Notes under the pieces: model-generated
Databases searched by the model: none
What the model was told of the DNA's origin: nothing
What the model saw: only the letters and a program-made list of their open reading frames with translations
Shown here: positions 20,201 to 31,632 of the stretch, piece by piece
Numbering within the stretch: the first letter of the stretch is position 1
Layout of the letters: each line of letters starts with the position of its first letter
From: Fistularia commersonii
Taxonomy: Eukaryota; Chordata; Actinopteri; Syngnathiformes; Fistulariidae
Assembly (NCBI GenBank): GCA_037954325.1
Contig: JBBMNZ010000035.1
Span: forward strand, 1,494,501-1,558,500
Length of the DNA: 64,000 nt
Direction of reading: 5' to 3'
Position numbers and translations under genes: made by a program

Positions 20201-23200
20201 TTGCTTCCTCCACTTCGGTACTTAAGCATACATGTTGAATTCTTTGGCGCCTGCTCTTTTGACCTTGAGTTTGAGTTCCGCTTCGTAACCATGTCTCTTA
20301 GCGGATGCCATTTTTGGCGGTCCTCAGTAGACCAGGGGTCGGGAGGCTGACCTCCATGACCTCCGGAGGAACTTTTAGACAGAATTGTTAATCACGCCGC
20401 AGAAAGGCGGGTCGGAGGTCCACCGGCTTCCTGCCAAACAGAAGAAATGGAAAGTCGTCTTTGTCGTCTGGTCGGACGCAAACGCTCGGAATGTCTCGCG
20501 GTGATAGACAGAGTCATCACTCCAGGCAATGAGCCTTTCTGCACCTGTGGGCAGCACATGAATCATAAGATTGGGGATGGAGAAGGTGAAGGAGGTGAAG
20601 ACCCTTCATCTTCTCCATCCCCTTAACCTTCTCAATCCCTTCACCTTCCCCATCCCCTTTCACCTTCAACTTCTCCATCTCCTTCACCTTCATCCCCTTC
20701 ATCTCCTCCATCCCTTTAACCTCCCCCATCCCCTTTCCCCTTCACCTTCTCCATCACCTTCACCTTCTCCATCTCCTTCACCTTCTCCATCCCCTTTCAC
20801 CCTCATCTCCTTCACCTTCACCTCCTCCATCCCCTTCACCTTCACCTTCTCCATCTCCTCCTTCTCCTTCTCCATCCCCCTCACCTTCACCTTCTCCATC
20901 CCCTTCACCTTCTCCATCCCCTTTCACCTTCTCCACCCCCTTTCACCTTCACCTTCTCCATCCCCTTTCACCTTCACCTTCTCCATCCCTTTCACCTTCA
21001 CGTTCTCCATCCCCTTCACCTTCTCCTTCACCTTCACCTTCTCCATCCCCTTCACCTTCACGTTCTCCATCCCCTTCACCTTCTCCTTCACCTTCACCTT
21101 CTCCATCTCCTTCACCTTCTCCATCCCCTTCACCTTCACCTTCTCCATCTCCACCCCCCCACCTTCATCTCCTGCACCTTCACCCGGTCTTCTCCAGCCG
21201 TCCTGGACCCTCTGCGGTTCTGCTCCCTGCTAAAGGGCGAGGAACTCCACGTCACCTTCCCCGCCCGGCATGTTTTCTGGGATGGCGTTGACGCAGACGC
21301 GTGTTGACGGCCTCACGTGCACGGCGAAGCTGTGGGCGAAGGGAAGGGAAGGGAAGGGGAGTCGGGAGTCGGGAGTCGGGAAGAGCTTAGGAAAGAAAAC
21401 AAGCTTTGAAGTCGAAATGAAAGCGCTGTGAAGTTTCGGGGGAAGAATCAAAGAGACGTTCCTCCAGAGATTGGTACTTTACATTGGTTTGAACATCCGC
21501 TCTTTGGTGGTAATCTGGATTAAACAGGCTGTTAACGCACACGTCTGACTGTCTGGAGGGTTCATGTTCCTTCAAGAAACTCAACGCTGTGATCGGATGC
21601 AGAGATACAGCTGGAGATGGATGGATGGATGGATGGATGGATGGATGGATGGATGGATGGATGAATTATTGGATAAATAAATGAATGAATGAATGGATGG
21701 ATAGATGATGGATGGATAAAGTATTGGCTAGATAAATGAATGAATGAATGAATGAATGAATTGATTAATGAATGATAGATGGATGGGCGGATAAGATGGA
21801 TGGATGGATGGATGGATGGATAGACAAATTATTGGATAGATAAATGAATGGATGAATGAATGGATGGATCAATTGATGTATAGGTGAATGAATGGATGAA
21901 TGGATAGATGGGTTATAGGATGGGTAAATTATTGGATGGATAAATGAATGAAAGAATGCCTAAATGGATTAATGAATGAAAGAATGAATTGATTAATGAA
22001 AAGATAGATCAATTGATGGATGGATGGATAAATTATTGGATGAAGGAATGAATGAATGGATAGATGGGTGACAGGATGAATAAATTATTGGATGGATGAA
22101 TGAATGAATCAATTGATAAATGAATGGTTGGTTGGATGGATTAATGAATGGATAGATGTTGAACTAATGAATGAATGGATGAATGAACGGATAGCTGGAT
22201 CAAACCTGGAGTCAGGATTATGAGCATAGAGACATGATATCGGATTATAAAGCTATAAACCAGGATTAAGAAGAAAGATTTAACCTCAGATTATGAATCA
22301 TATCATTTGAGATTGAGAAAAAAAGGAAATTAAAATCTGGGATTATGAAGGAAGATATAATCTGAGATGATGAGTTTATCTCAGATGATATAAAACGATA
22401 TGATGTCAGATTAAGAGGAAAATGGAGGCGGGATTTAGTCGCACCGTCGTGACCGAACGAGCTTTTCCCCTGAAGACGCACCGAGAAAACCATAATCAAA
22501 CAATATTTTGATCAAATACAACAAAGTTGCTCCTCCAATTCTAAATGTGGACCGAAGATAATCCCATCCAGGTGGTTTCCGTCCAAATAAGTCAGGATTG
22601 GATGCTAAAAACCCCCGCTAACTCGCCCCTCGGTGGGGCCGTAACATCGTCAACTCGGCGTCCCGGCGGGGAGAAGGCAGCGCTAATTAGCTGCCGAGGC
22701 GGCGGCGCATTAATTAACGGCGTGCAAATGAAGCGGTGAATTTCAATGGCGCCGCTCGTTCTGCTGGTGTTGTTCTTTAAGGGACACGCAGGACGCCGAT
22801 GGGGGGGGGGGGGGTATCGGCGACAAATCACCATGGCGACCAATACTGTGACGCAGTAGCGTCGGAAGCTAACCGGTGACAAGACGGTTAGCTGATGATA
22901 TTTTTTGCCACACGTGGAAAGATTTAGATTGTAATTCCAGCCAGATTAATAAGGAAGGTCGGCTGCGTAGCTAATGCGCTATTACCGGCCTTCGCGGCGC
23001 CCTCGTCTGATTCGCCGGCCGATTGAGACGTGATGTCCCATCACGTTCCGCTTCCCTGATGTTCTATTCAGAGCTACAGCAGGTTCTCCAGAATCTGACG
23101 ATCGTGGCTCGGAATAGTAAGAAGTCCTCCTTCAGGGCCTTTGGCGCCGGCAAGTGATCGGGCTTCAAAGAAACAAGCTGCAGCTAGCGCAGCGAACCGC

Positions 23201-24454
23201 TCTGTCCTCCATTTTTGTAGTCCAGTTAGGCTTCGCCAGTGCTGCTCCCTCCTTCGCAGCTAGCCGTTGTTGTTTTGATATTCCCGCTAATTCCTGTGCT
23301 ACTGGCGCTACTTCCCGTGTCCCATCTCTCCCTTTTCACTGGCTGTTAGCAGTTGGTTTGGTGATTAGCACACGTTAGCACAACGATTAGCCTCCAACAA
23401 GCCAATCCCACTGACAAAACAAGTTACACCCACTGCATACACAAGCCATGCTATTGTCCACAGCTATCCGTGATCACTTGCCACATGTACTGCGCCCACT
23501 AGCCAACGAGGCTACAACTAGCCATGCCAACTTTCCCCAACTTGCCACGCCAATCGCCGCTGACTAGCTGTAGATGCCCACCGTCTCCATCTCGCCACGC
23601 CAACTGCCCCCAACGGGTGTGAACCGGTGCCGGCTAGCAACACTAATTGACCCCAGCTAGCCTCCCGAGGTGTCCAAGCCCGGTAATGAGTAGCGCCAGC
23701 TCACCAGATTTTCGTTTCCTGGTGGACACGTGACCTCAGAGGGACCTCATCTAGGAAAGTCTTCCTCTGAGCTGAAGGAAATGTTCAGGAGTCATTTGTG
23801 TACATGTGTGTTGAGAACCCCTGATGTTCCTCATCATCTGGTAAACAGCCTAAGTTATATTCCTTGGCTGTTGCTTAGCAACACGCCGCATTAGGCTCGG
23901 CGCTAACGGGTTGTGATGGGGGTCGCCTGCGGAGACAGGACGCCGGCCGTCGACGCGGCAACCGGCCGGCCAGGGAAAGAGAAAAAAAATAATAAAAATT
24001 TCCCCACCGCTGAGGTCGATAATTGGATTTCCTGACCGGCTGGTTCGGAGGCTCCGATTGGTGGACGCTGGGGGCGACGGGGGCAATAAGGACGTTCGGG
24101 GTCGCTAACGTTTTGGGGAACAAGAGGCGTCCGGCTGGAACATCTGAAAGAACCAGGAGAGCCTTGAAAAGAAACCCGATACGTGAAGGAGATGGATTTT
24201 CGCCGGCGGAAAGGCGGCCGAGTCGCACCAATGGGAGCGCGGCGGCGAGTCATGGCGGTGAGGCGTGTCGTGGCGGAGAATCAGATTCGAAGCGGCTCTG
24301 AGGTGAATTTGAGGAGGATTTTCAACGCCGTTTGTTCCCGTTACCTTTCACGTGATGCCAGAACACATGATACACAGTCCCGTGATCCCCAGGACTTTTA
24401 TTTATTATCACACTTTTTTTAAGCACAACAGATTTGTCCTCTGGGGGGAAGATA

Positions 24455-24489
<35 letters not shown>

Positions 24490-24820
24490 TACATCCTAGC
24501 ATGTGGGCTTGGTTTCCAAAATAAAATTAAAAAAATAAATACGCTGGCAGAATAAAATAAAATGAAACACAATCCAAAAAAAAAAAATAGGTATGAATTT
24601 TAGTTTTATTAATTTCTATCTAATCAATTTAATTGTATCGATTTTGTTTATTTTATTTTGTTTTTCGAACGCAGTTTTATTTTGAAAAATCTCGGGATCC
24701 TCCGTCTGCGGTTCTAATTTAAAAAGATCTGCAGCCAATTTTCAGCTCCGGAGCGCCGGGCCGTGAAACGCAAGTGAAACCATGACCGCGTTTCTTCACG
24801 CCCGACTCCTGCTTACTGCT

Positions 24821-24863
<43 letters not shown>

Positions 24864-26363
24864 GCTGCTGAACGGCTACCTAGCTTCCTAAATTAGGTCG
24901 CTGGCTAGGAATTGGTTTCTCACGCCGGCCGTGCAGATGCTAACTCCGCCCTGGAACTGCGTGTTGTCCCGTGAACATGTCGGGCTCCGTTAGCATTAGC
25001 GTAGTAGCCGTTTGGCGGGTCAATATGGCTGTCAGAGGCCGACGCCATGTCATGTAAACAACAGAAGACAATGGTGAGTGGTTGAAAGCTAAAGCAGCGC
25101 TAGCAGCAGCAAACCAATACACGAACTGAAGTTGAAAGGCAGTATTTTGGGTGCTAATATACAGCTAACTTTAGCACCAGTCACCACTTTGTTTTGGGGT
25201 GAAACAAAGCAGCGTGCTAACTTACGATCAAGAACAACTGATGCTAAGTGTCTATGACACATGCATAAACAAGCTAATATCAAGCTAACATGAACCAGAG
25301 CCATTTGGGTTGTTTTTTTTTTTTGTTTTTTTTTTGCATTTGTTACAATACCGACCGCAGTTTAATTAATTTGACGTCCACAGTAGCATGCTAATATTTA
25401 GCAAACGTAGACAGGGACTGTCTTTTTTTTTGTTGGGTGTTTTTTGCAACTTAGAATAATTTGAATACTAAACGGCAGTCAGCTTATTGTTTTGTTGTTT
25501 TTATTTTAATTTTAATGCGAAACTTCAACTAACGCTCACTAAATGCGTAGCATGGCACTATTTACAGAAAGGCCAAATGGCTAAACACGCTAGCACCTAG
25601 CATGTCTGTTTTTTCTTGTGAATACGAATTAATGAGGGTTGTAAAGTGCATTGACTACCAGTATAAATACAAAAAAGGCAAAAAAAAAGTCAAGTTTAGC
25701 TTGCAGTACTTCACCGCTCAGCGATGTGAAAAAACTACAAAACAAAATGGACGGTCGCAAGTACCGTGTTTTGACACGTATGTTCTCGACTGCAGTCGGC
25801 GGGGGTGAGGACCTGCGGCGCTACTGGTCGGACTACCTGAGACGGACCCACGTCCTGGTCTACGTGGTGGACTCCTCGGACCGGAGCCGCCTCCCGCTGG
25901 CCAGGACGGAGCTGCACCGCCTCCTGAGGGTGGAGCCCCAGCTTCCCGTGGTCGTCCTGGGCAACAAGCAGGTAACCCAACATGAAGTCGCATTTGAAAA
26001 GCACGCACGTGCACACACACAAGCTGTTTTTTTTTTTTGCTGAATTAGCTGGAGGAAAGGGGGCGGAGCCGATTTAAGGGTTTAACCCCGACTGCCCCGT
26101 CAATCAAAACTGAATCCACGGCGACGCCCCTTGGTTTCTTCTAGTAACAGAACATCCCTGTGTGACCTCCTGGTTCTCCTCGCCCGCAGGACAAGCCCGG
26201 CGCCATCGGCGTGCCGGAGCTCCGCGAGGCCTTGTCCCTGGGCGCCGCCATCCACGACAGGAAGCTGTTCCTGCTGGCCGCCCAGCTGGGCTCAGACGGC
26301 ACCCTGAGGAACTCCTGCCGCGGCCTGGACGCCTTCCAAGACCTCCTGCTCCGGCTGGTCTGA
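17039..26363 (+). CDS. arl10: arl10 (ADP-ribosylation factor-like GTPase 10), complete
   Basis: Arf-like small GTPase of poorly known function. Four exons (17039-17176, 19783-19975, 25796-25971, 26190-26363) join in phase to 226 aa; human ARL10 is about 244 aa. Residues 8-30 are a hydrophobic segment followed by YRRR, as expected for an N-terminal signal anchor, in place of the usual myristoylated helix. An acidic E-run (47-53) leads to the P-loop GLDGAGKS (63-70), switch-I PTRGFNF, a switch-II equivalent LEIGGGEDLR, and NKQD (167-170) across the exon 3/4 junction. The Arf catalytic Gln (GGQ) is Gly here; human ARL10 has Ser, so low intrinsic hydrolysis is a family trait (inference). An in-frame ATG at 16937 exists, but 17039 matches the family start and has a good context. 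It faces nop16 tail to tail. Confidence 0.95.
17177..19782 (+). other. arl10 intron 1
   Basis: 2.6-kb intron without recognisable exon. It contains a 10-bp tandem repeat at 19301-19350 and a short piece of the abundant fish repeat near 18370-18420 ('ggagcccatccccg'). The rest shows nothing I can name. Confidence 0.75.
19301..19350. repeat. five perfect copies of ggtcccagaa
   Basis: Five identical 10-bp units, followed by a partial sixth (ggcaac), in arl10 intron 1. Confidence 0.98.
19783..19975 (+). CDS. arl10: arl10 exon 2 (P-loop, switch I)
   Basis: 193 nt, acceptor cgtcccgcag, donor GAGA|GTAAGA. Encodes the acidic run, QVLVLGLDGAGKSSMLQGLA and TRGFNFMSLKAPACQLDFLE. Confidence 0.95.
20585..21185. 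repeat. polypyrimidine minisatellite (CTTCTCCATCCCCTTCAC)n
   Basis: About 600 bp almost purely C and T on the plus strand apart from regular single A's, built from 12-18-bp variants of 'cttctccatccccttcac' and 'cttcaccttcac'. Its 220-aa PSPSP-type open frame is a by-product of the repeat. Confidence 0.95.
21341..21381. repeat. GGGAA / GGGAGTC repeats, G-quadruplex type
   Basis: Four GGGAA units followed by three gtcggga units. Seven runs of three or more G within 41 bp satisfy the standard quadruplex pattern. Confidence 0.85.
21614..22200. repeat. GGAT / GAAT tetranucleotide region
   Basis: Starts with about 11 pure ATGG units (21617-21662), then mixed gaat, ggat, gata and longer derived units such as 'aattattggatggataaatg'. 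Confidence 0.95.
23200..23700. repeat. degenerate stretch rich in 'ctagc' and 'ccacgccaact' words
   Basis: Repeated words such as aactagcc, ccacgccaa and gctagc recur without a fixed period. No open reading frame or known family. Confidence 0.45.
24457..24486. repeat. (CA)15 microsatellite
   Basis: CA tract in arl10 intron 2. Confidence 0.95.
24822..24860. repeat. (CA)19 microsatellite
   Basis: CA tract in arl10 intron 2. Confidence 0.95.
25796..25971 (+). CDS. arl10: arl10 exon 3 (switch II to NKQ)
   Basis: 176 nt, acceptor gactgcag, donor CAG|GTAACC. Encodes I-GGGEDLRRYWSDYLRRTHVL, VYVVDSSDRSRLPLARTELH and PVVVLGNKQ. Confidence 0.95.
26190..26363 (+). CDS. arl10: arl10 exon 4 (C-terminus)
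   Basis: 174 nt with TGA at 26361-26363, acceptor ctcgcccgcag. Begins with the Asp of NKQD; contains KLFLLAAQLG (G5 region) and ends FQDLLLRLV. Confidence 0.95.
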   Translation, partial: DKPGAIGVPELREALSLGAAIHDRKLFLLAAQLGSDGTLRNSCRGLDAFQDLLLRLV

Positions 26364-26667
26364 GGAGACGCCTCCGTCTTCACCACAAACACATCACTTT
26401 TTAAGTTTTAGAAGCTCCTCCGGCTCATCGTCCGGTGCTTTTTTTTTTGTTTTTCTTCGAGAATCGGTGACTCAGTCCACCTCCTGTTGTGACTCTAACA
26501 TGTGATGGCCTCAGGACGGGCTGCAGATGATGAGGATGATGAAGGTGTGAACGGACAGATGGAGCAGAGGTCGGAGCATCAAGTGGGGATGGGACCTGTT
26601 TTCTAACCACAAAGTTGGTTTAGAAGAAACCTACAAAAAGCTCCTTTTGGAGTTGGAGGATCTAAAC

Positions 26668-27240
26668 CAGGGGTCGGCAACCGGTGGCTCCGAGCGGCTT
26701 GGGAAAATAAATTATTAGGATTTAATTGAACTGTATTTTATTTGTGTTAGTTCCTTTTTTAGTTCTAAATTGGAAGATTTTTGTGCTCTTGAAATATTAA
26801 AATAAAATTATTTTAAAATTATTTTTTGACGCTCACAATAAACGTCACACTCGCGGAAGCCGGTATAGCCCCGAGGTAAAATAAATATTTATGAAGATAT
26901 TTTGGAAATATTTCTTTTTTATTGTTTACCGACACAGTGATTTTTTTTTCCCAATTTATTTATAAAATTCAGGTCGAGGCTCCGCCACACGCTTTGGCCT
27001 TTCAAAATGTGTTCATTACATAAAAAAAATGTAATTTTCTCTGTAGCACTTCCTGGATTTCATAAGCAACACACTACACGCTTGTTTATACAAAGTGTAA
27101 AGGTAATAAAAAGCAATATATATACATATAGTGGTACCTTTATTTTAGACGTCAAAAAGTAATTGCGGCTCCCAGTGTTTTCTTTTCCGTGGAAACCGGG
27201 TCCAAACGGCTCTTTGGGTGTTAAAGGTTGCCGACCCCTG
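26668..27240. mobile_element. non-autonomous hAT element with TSD, 573 bp
   Basis: Terminal inverted repeats caggggtcggcaacc and ggttgccgacccctg are perfect over 15 bp. Flanking 8-bp sequences atctaaac (26660-26667) and atctaaag (27241-27248) differ by one base, as for an aged hAT target-site duplication. There is no transposase frame; the interior is AT-rich with several AATAAA words. A related copy lies at about 45627-46206. Confidence 0.92.
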
Positions 27241-27855
27241 ATCTAAAGCGACCTTCTGACATCTCGAGGTGGAGGTTATTTATTTCCTCGCAAGTTTCTG
27301 GCGTCTTCCTCTGAAAGGAGAAAATGTCGGGATACAGTGGAAGGCATCAGCGACCGCGGGGAAGCTACATGTGATAGCGTGACATATTGTATAAACACTG
27401 TTAATACTAGATGGTCGTTGTTGATTATCCAAGAATAAATACTGATCCAAATCAAAACGGACAGATTGGGTTCTCCCTGCTGATCTGCAAATTAGCGCAA
27501 CGATTAGCACGATGGTTGCAGATGCAGGACGTTCTTCGACGGTGACGTCGCGCTAGCTTTAGCACGAGGAGGAGGGATTGATACGTCTAGACAGTTTAGC
27601 CGGGAGCCGCATTTGCATCCTTGAAGGTCGATGAGGAAGGTCAACGGGAGGCGTCACCGCCTCTTCTGGACCTCTCAGCAGGTCTGACCAGAGCTGTCAA
27701 TCATCCTCGGGGTTAAAATCTGCCTTGTGAGGAGCGTCGGCTGGACAGAGCGCGGGTTAGCATCGCTGACGCCGCCCACATGCTAGTTGAGGTTCATTGC
27801 GAGTCTGCGTCAAGATTGGGAGAAGGAGCTTTTGGATCAGAAAAGCTGAAGTGCA

Positions 27856-27858
<3 letters not shown>

Positions 27859-27914
<56 letters not shown>

Positions 27915-27918
27915 TACA
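27859..27918. repeat. CA microsatellite with TACA end
   Basis: About 26 CA units followed by taca units, bordering the minisatellite. Confidence 0.95.
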
Positions 27919-27929
27919 CTTCACTGAAG

Positions 27930-29480
27930 GTATGGGATGATAGCAACAGTAGCTTGGGGATTAGCATGGAAGTAAACCGGACATGAGAATATGCTTGAGA
28001 GTTAACCTGACACTAAGCCTGAGAGTAAACTTGACTGTTAGCCTGGGATTCAGCATTAGCGTTAACCTGATACTATCTGAGTTAGCCTGAGGGTTAACCT
28101 GACAGTGTGGATGTGCATGAAAGAAAACCTGATGTGAAAAAAAGCCTGACCGTATGCCAAAGTTATCCTGAGAGCAAGCCTGAGAATAAACCTGACTCTA
28201 AGCCTGAGAGTAAACCTTGCCGTTAGCATGGCAGTAAACCTGACACGAGAGTAAGCCTGACAATTAACCTGACAGTAACCCCATGGTTAGCATGAAAGTA
28301 AACCTGACACGAAGCCTGAGAGCTAATCGAACAGTAGCGTGGGGGTTAGCATGGAAGTAAACCGGACATGAGAATAAACCTGACTTTAAGCCTGAGAGTA
28401 AACCTTGCCGTTAGCATGGGAGTAAACCTGACACGAGAGTAAGCCTAACAATTAACCTGACAGTTACCCGATGGTTAGCATGAGAGTAAACCTGACACCA
28501 AGCCCGAGAGTAAACTTGACCGTTAGCCTGGGATTCAGCATTAGCGTTAACGTGATACTATATGAGTTACCCTGAGGGTTAACCTGACAGTGTGTGAATG
28601 TACATGAAAGAAAACCTGATATGAATCTTCAATCTTCAATCTTTGTAGTTACTGCGAACAGCTAAGACAATTTATATTTCATTATATTTCTTATTCTTCC
28701 TCCTTTCCACTATTGTCTATTACTGTTATTTTTTACTTGAAACTCTGGCACAACAATTTCCTTCGGGATTAATAAAGTTGTTCTCATCTCATCTCATGAT
28801 AAAAAGCCTAACTGTATGCCCAAGTTATCCTGAAAGTTAACCTGAGAGCAAGCCTGAGAATAAACCTGACTCTAAGCCTGAGAGTAAACCTTGCCGTTAG
28901 CATGAGAGTAAACCTGACACGAAGCCTGAGAGCTAATCAAACAGTAGCATGGGGGTTAGCATGGAAGTAAACCAGACATGAGAATATGCTTGAGAGTTAG
29001 CCTGACACTAAGCCTGAGAGTAAACTTGACCGTTAGCCTGGAATTAAGCATTAGTTTTAGCCTGAGGATTAACCTGACAGTGTGTTGATGTGCATGAAAG
29101 AAAACCTGATGTGAAAAAAAAGCCTATCCGTATGCCCAAGTTACCCCAGGAGCAAGCCTGAGAATAAACCTGACTCTAAGCCTGAGAGTAAACCTTGCCA
29201 TTAGCATGAGAGTAAACCTGGCACAAGAGTAAGCCTGACAGTTAACCTGACAGTAACCCGATGGTTAGCATGAGAGTTAACCTGACAATAAACCTGAGAG
29301 TAAACTTGACCGTTAGCCTGGGATTCAGCATTAGCATTAACCTGATACTTCTCAAAGCCTGAGAGTAAACCTGACACAAGAGTAAGCCTGACAGTTAACC
29401 TGACAGTAACCTGATGGTTAAGCCTGAGAGTAAACCTGACATGACACTAACCCTGACAGTAAACCTGAGAGTTAACCCCA
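27930..29480. repeat. 1.5-kb minisatellite 'cctgagagtaaacctgac(a)...ttagc'
   Basis: Units of about 18-25 bp built on 'gcctgagagtaaacctgaca' and 'gttagcatgagagtaaacc' are tandemly repeated. Longer blocks recur: 'gcatgaaagaaaacctgat' at about 28115, 28603 and 29092, and 'ggttagcatggaagtaaacc' at about 27958, 28345 and 28954. The array is interrupted at 28625-28797 by a LINE-type tail. Confidence 0.93.
28625..28797 (+). mobile_element. LINE/SINE 3' tail inserted in the minisatellite
   Basis: Ends with 'aatttccttcgggattaata' + aagttgttctcatctcatctc. The same text occurs at 39905-40030 and, reversed, at 52420-52520. Neighbouring minisatellite blocks without the insert (28126-28150 and 29107-29130) locate the break after 'cctgatatgaa'. 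Confidence 0.8.
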
Positions 29481-29593
29481 GTTGACCTGACTTGCTATGT
29501 TTGGTGAGCGTAGCAGTGTTAGCATGGAACGCTGCCCAGTTAGCGTCAGTCCCATTTCCCTCGTCCTGTTCCATATCTTGGCGCTCCAGTCCT

Positions 29594-29635
29594 GGCAGCA
29601 GCAGCAGCAGCAGCAGCGGCGGCGGCGGCGGCCCG
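29594..29635. repeat. (CAG)n / (CGG)n triplets
   Basis: 'cagcagcagcagcagcagc' followed by ggcggcggcggcggc. Short triplet runs in non-coding DNA, not in a supported gene. Confidence 0.9.
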
Positions 29636-29909
29636 TCTCCCTCTTGGCGTGGCGTGCAGATGGAGGCCTCTGATGTGAATCCATGCATGTCTCCACGGCG
29701 GGCGGCTGCTGCTCTTCCGTCCGCCTCCGTCCTTTCATCCCGGATCTTTTTTGGGGGCTGAAATTGAAAAAAGAAAAAATAGATGATGTGGTTCTCCGAC
29801 AGAGACCCCATTGAGCAACAAGCCTTTCAAGTTCTTTGAACTTTATTTTTCTTAATATTCTGTAAACCGGATGAAGATTCAAGCTCGGATAAAGGTGGGC
29901 CGGAGGCAA

Positions 29910-29910
<1 letters not shown>

Positions 29911-29953
<43 letters not shown>
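29911..29953. repeat. (CA)21 microsatellite
   Basis: CA tract in the arl10/nop16 spacer. Confidence 0.95.
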
Positions 29954-29959
<6 letters not shown>

Positions 29960-30124
29960 GTAGGCTAAACCGTCCGACGCGGGATTTTTTGATTGGCAGT
30001 CTGCTGCTGTGTGCTGGTTGCCATGGTAACCATGACAGCAGAGGGAGACAGATGAGTCAGTGCGAGCGATGGCGGCTTCTGAAACGCCCAAGAGGACGTC
30101 GGACGTCAAACGTCAGACAGGGAA

Positions 30125-30191
<67 letters not shown>
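30125..30191. repeat. (CA)33 microsatellite
   Basis: CA tract in the arl10/nop16 spacer. Confidence 0.95.
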
Positions 30192-30194
<3 letters not shown>

Positions 30195-30497
30195 AGACTA
30201 TTCCAAATATAATGGTTTCATCTTTGAATTTTTTTCCAACAGTATTATAACTGATTTTATTTTTCAAATGATTTCCCCTCCATCTTGCTTTATTTTTGTA
30301 AATTAATTCTATTTATTTAATTTGTCAGAAGATTTATTCGTGATTTTCTTTTTGCAAAAAACATTGATTTTCTCTGGAAGACAGCAGAGCGATACTGTAA
30401 CCATGGTAACAGAGACAGGGCTTGAACATGCTTTTTGGAAAAGATCACAACCGGAGGAAGTGTATGCGGAACGGACTTCCTGTGGTGGTTTTGGCAA

Positions 30498-30540
30498 CAC
30501 ACACACACACACACAGACACACACACAGACACACACACAC
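30498..30540. repeat. CA microsatellite with CAGA interruptions
   Basis: Three CA runs separated by single 'ag' interruptions. Confidence 0.95.
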
Positions 30541-30632
30541 GTTAATCCTTATGTGCACCACTTGCTTGAGTTTCTTTCAGGCTCACTTGTTTGATGAGGA
30601 TTTTGATAGCTTTAGCTCAAACTGACATTCGC

Positions 30633-30733
<101 letters not shown>

Positions 30734-31384
30734 TTGTTTATATTTTGACCACTTGTAGGGGTTGAAGGTCGGCGGACGTCTCAGCCGGACGCGGCGTTGA
30801 TCTGAATACGAGATAATGACGGATTGAAAAGACACAACGGTTCATTTTTGGAGTAGATTTTCAAAAGAAAGATTGTATCAGAAAAATATTTAAAAAGAAA
30901 AAGGGAATTTCGCTAATCCTGCCTTTTTGGGGGAACAATCCAGAACAAAAGTAGTTTAAATTCCTAGTATTTTGGCTTATTTTACAATCAAGTGTGACAG
31001 AAGATGCACGTTCTTTGCCGTGGTTCATCCTGCACAAAAAAATCCGGCGAAAAATCAGCCGGCGTGAGAACGGTGCATCAACTCTGTGCTTGGTGTGTGT
31101 GTGTGTGTGTGTTGGAGGGGATCACACAGCTCATGTATCCCGGCTGCGCCTCTGGTCGACGACGAAGACGGGAGATGACGATGGAGGGCGTCGACCTTCG
31201 CTCAACCCGAACCTCAGCTGCTCCAAACACATTTGCACTTTTGAGCAAAACCCCGGCTAGAAACCGACCATCAGACGGCGAGGAAGGTGGAGAATCTTCC
31301 ACGAGAAAGAGAGAAGAGACAAAGACCTCCAGGTTGGGAAGATGTTTTTTTTTTTTTTTTAAAGCAGATTAAACTTGCAGGCGC

Positions 31385-31390
31385 TTTATT
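31385..31390 (-). terminator. candidate poly(A) signal of nop16 (AATAAA)
   Basis: AATAAA on the minus strand about 245 nt past the nop16 stop codon. The first such signal downstream; the implied 3' UTR is about 260 nt. Confidence 0.55.
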
Positions 31391-31507
31391 CCCACATTAA
31401 TGAAAATATAAAAGACGTCGTATAATTGCCTCATAAGAATTTGAGCGACGCTCCCGGGCTCCTTGGTCGCAGTTCGGGTGTCATGTGACCAACAGCCCGG
31501 ACACTTA

Positions 31508-31533
31508 CATACACACACACACACACACACACA
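31508..31533. repeat. (CA)13 microsatellite
   Basis: CA tract in the nop16 3' UTR / downstream flank. Confidence 0.95.
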
Positions 31534-31632
31534 GTCCACCAGGAAGGAGACGCCGCTCGAAGCGCCCGTCCATCAAAACCTCCGGCGAGCTCTTCACTTC
31601 CTGTCCGAGAGGAGCGCCGTCCACGGCTCCTC

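Larger units (their letters stand above)
19976..25795 (+). other. arl10 intron 2
   Basis: 5.8-kb intron. It holds a polypyrimidine minisatellite (20585-21185), a G-quadruplex-type tract (21341-21381), GGAT/GAAT tracts (21614-22200), CA repeats (24457-24486, 24822-24860), a G14 run (22801-22814) and a 'gctagc/ccatgccaact'-rich stretch (23200-23700). No exon was found in the remainder. Confidence 0.75.

Noticed and set aside
20571..21233. 220-aa Ser/Pro/Phe-rich open frame
   Set aside because: Product of the polypyrimidine minisatellite; lies in arl10 intron 2 and has no non-repeat content.
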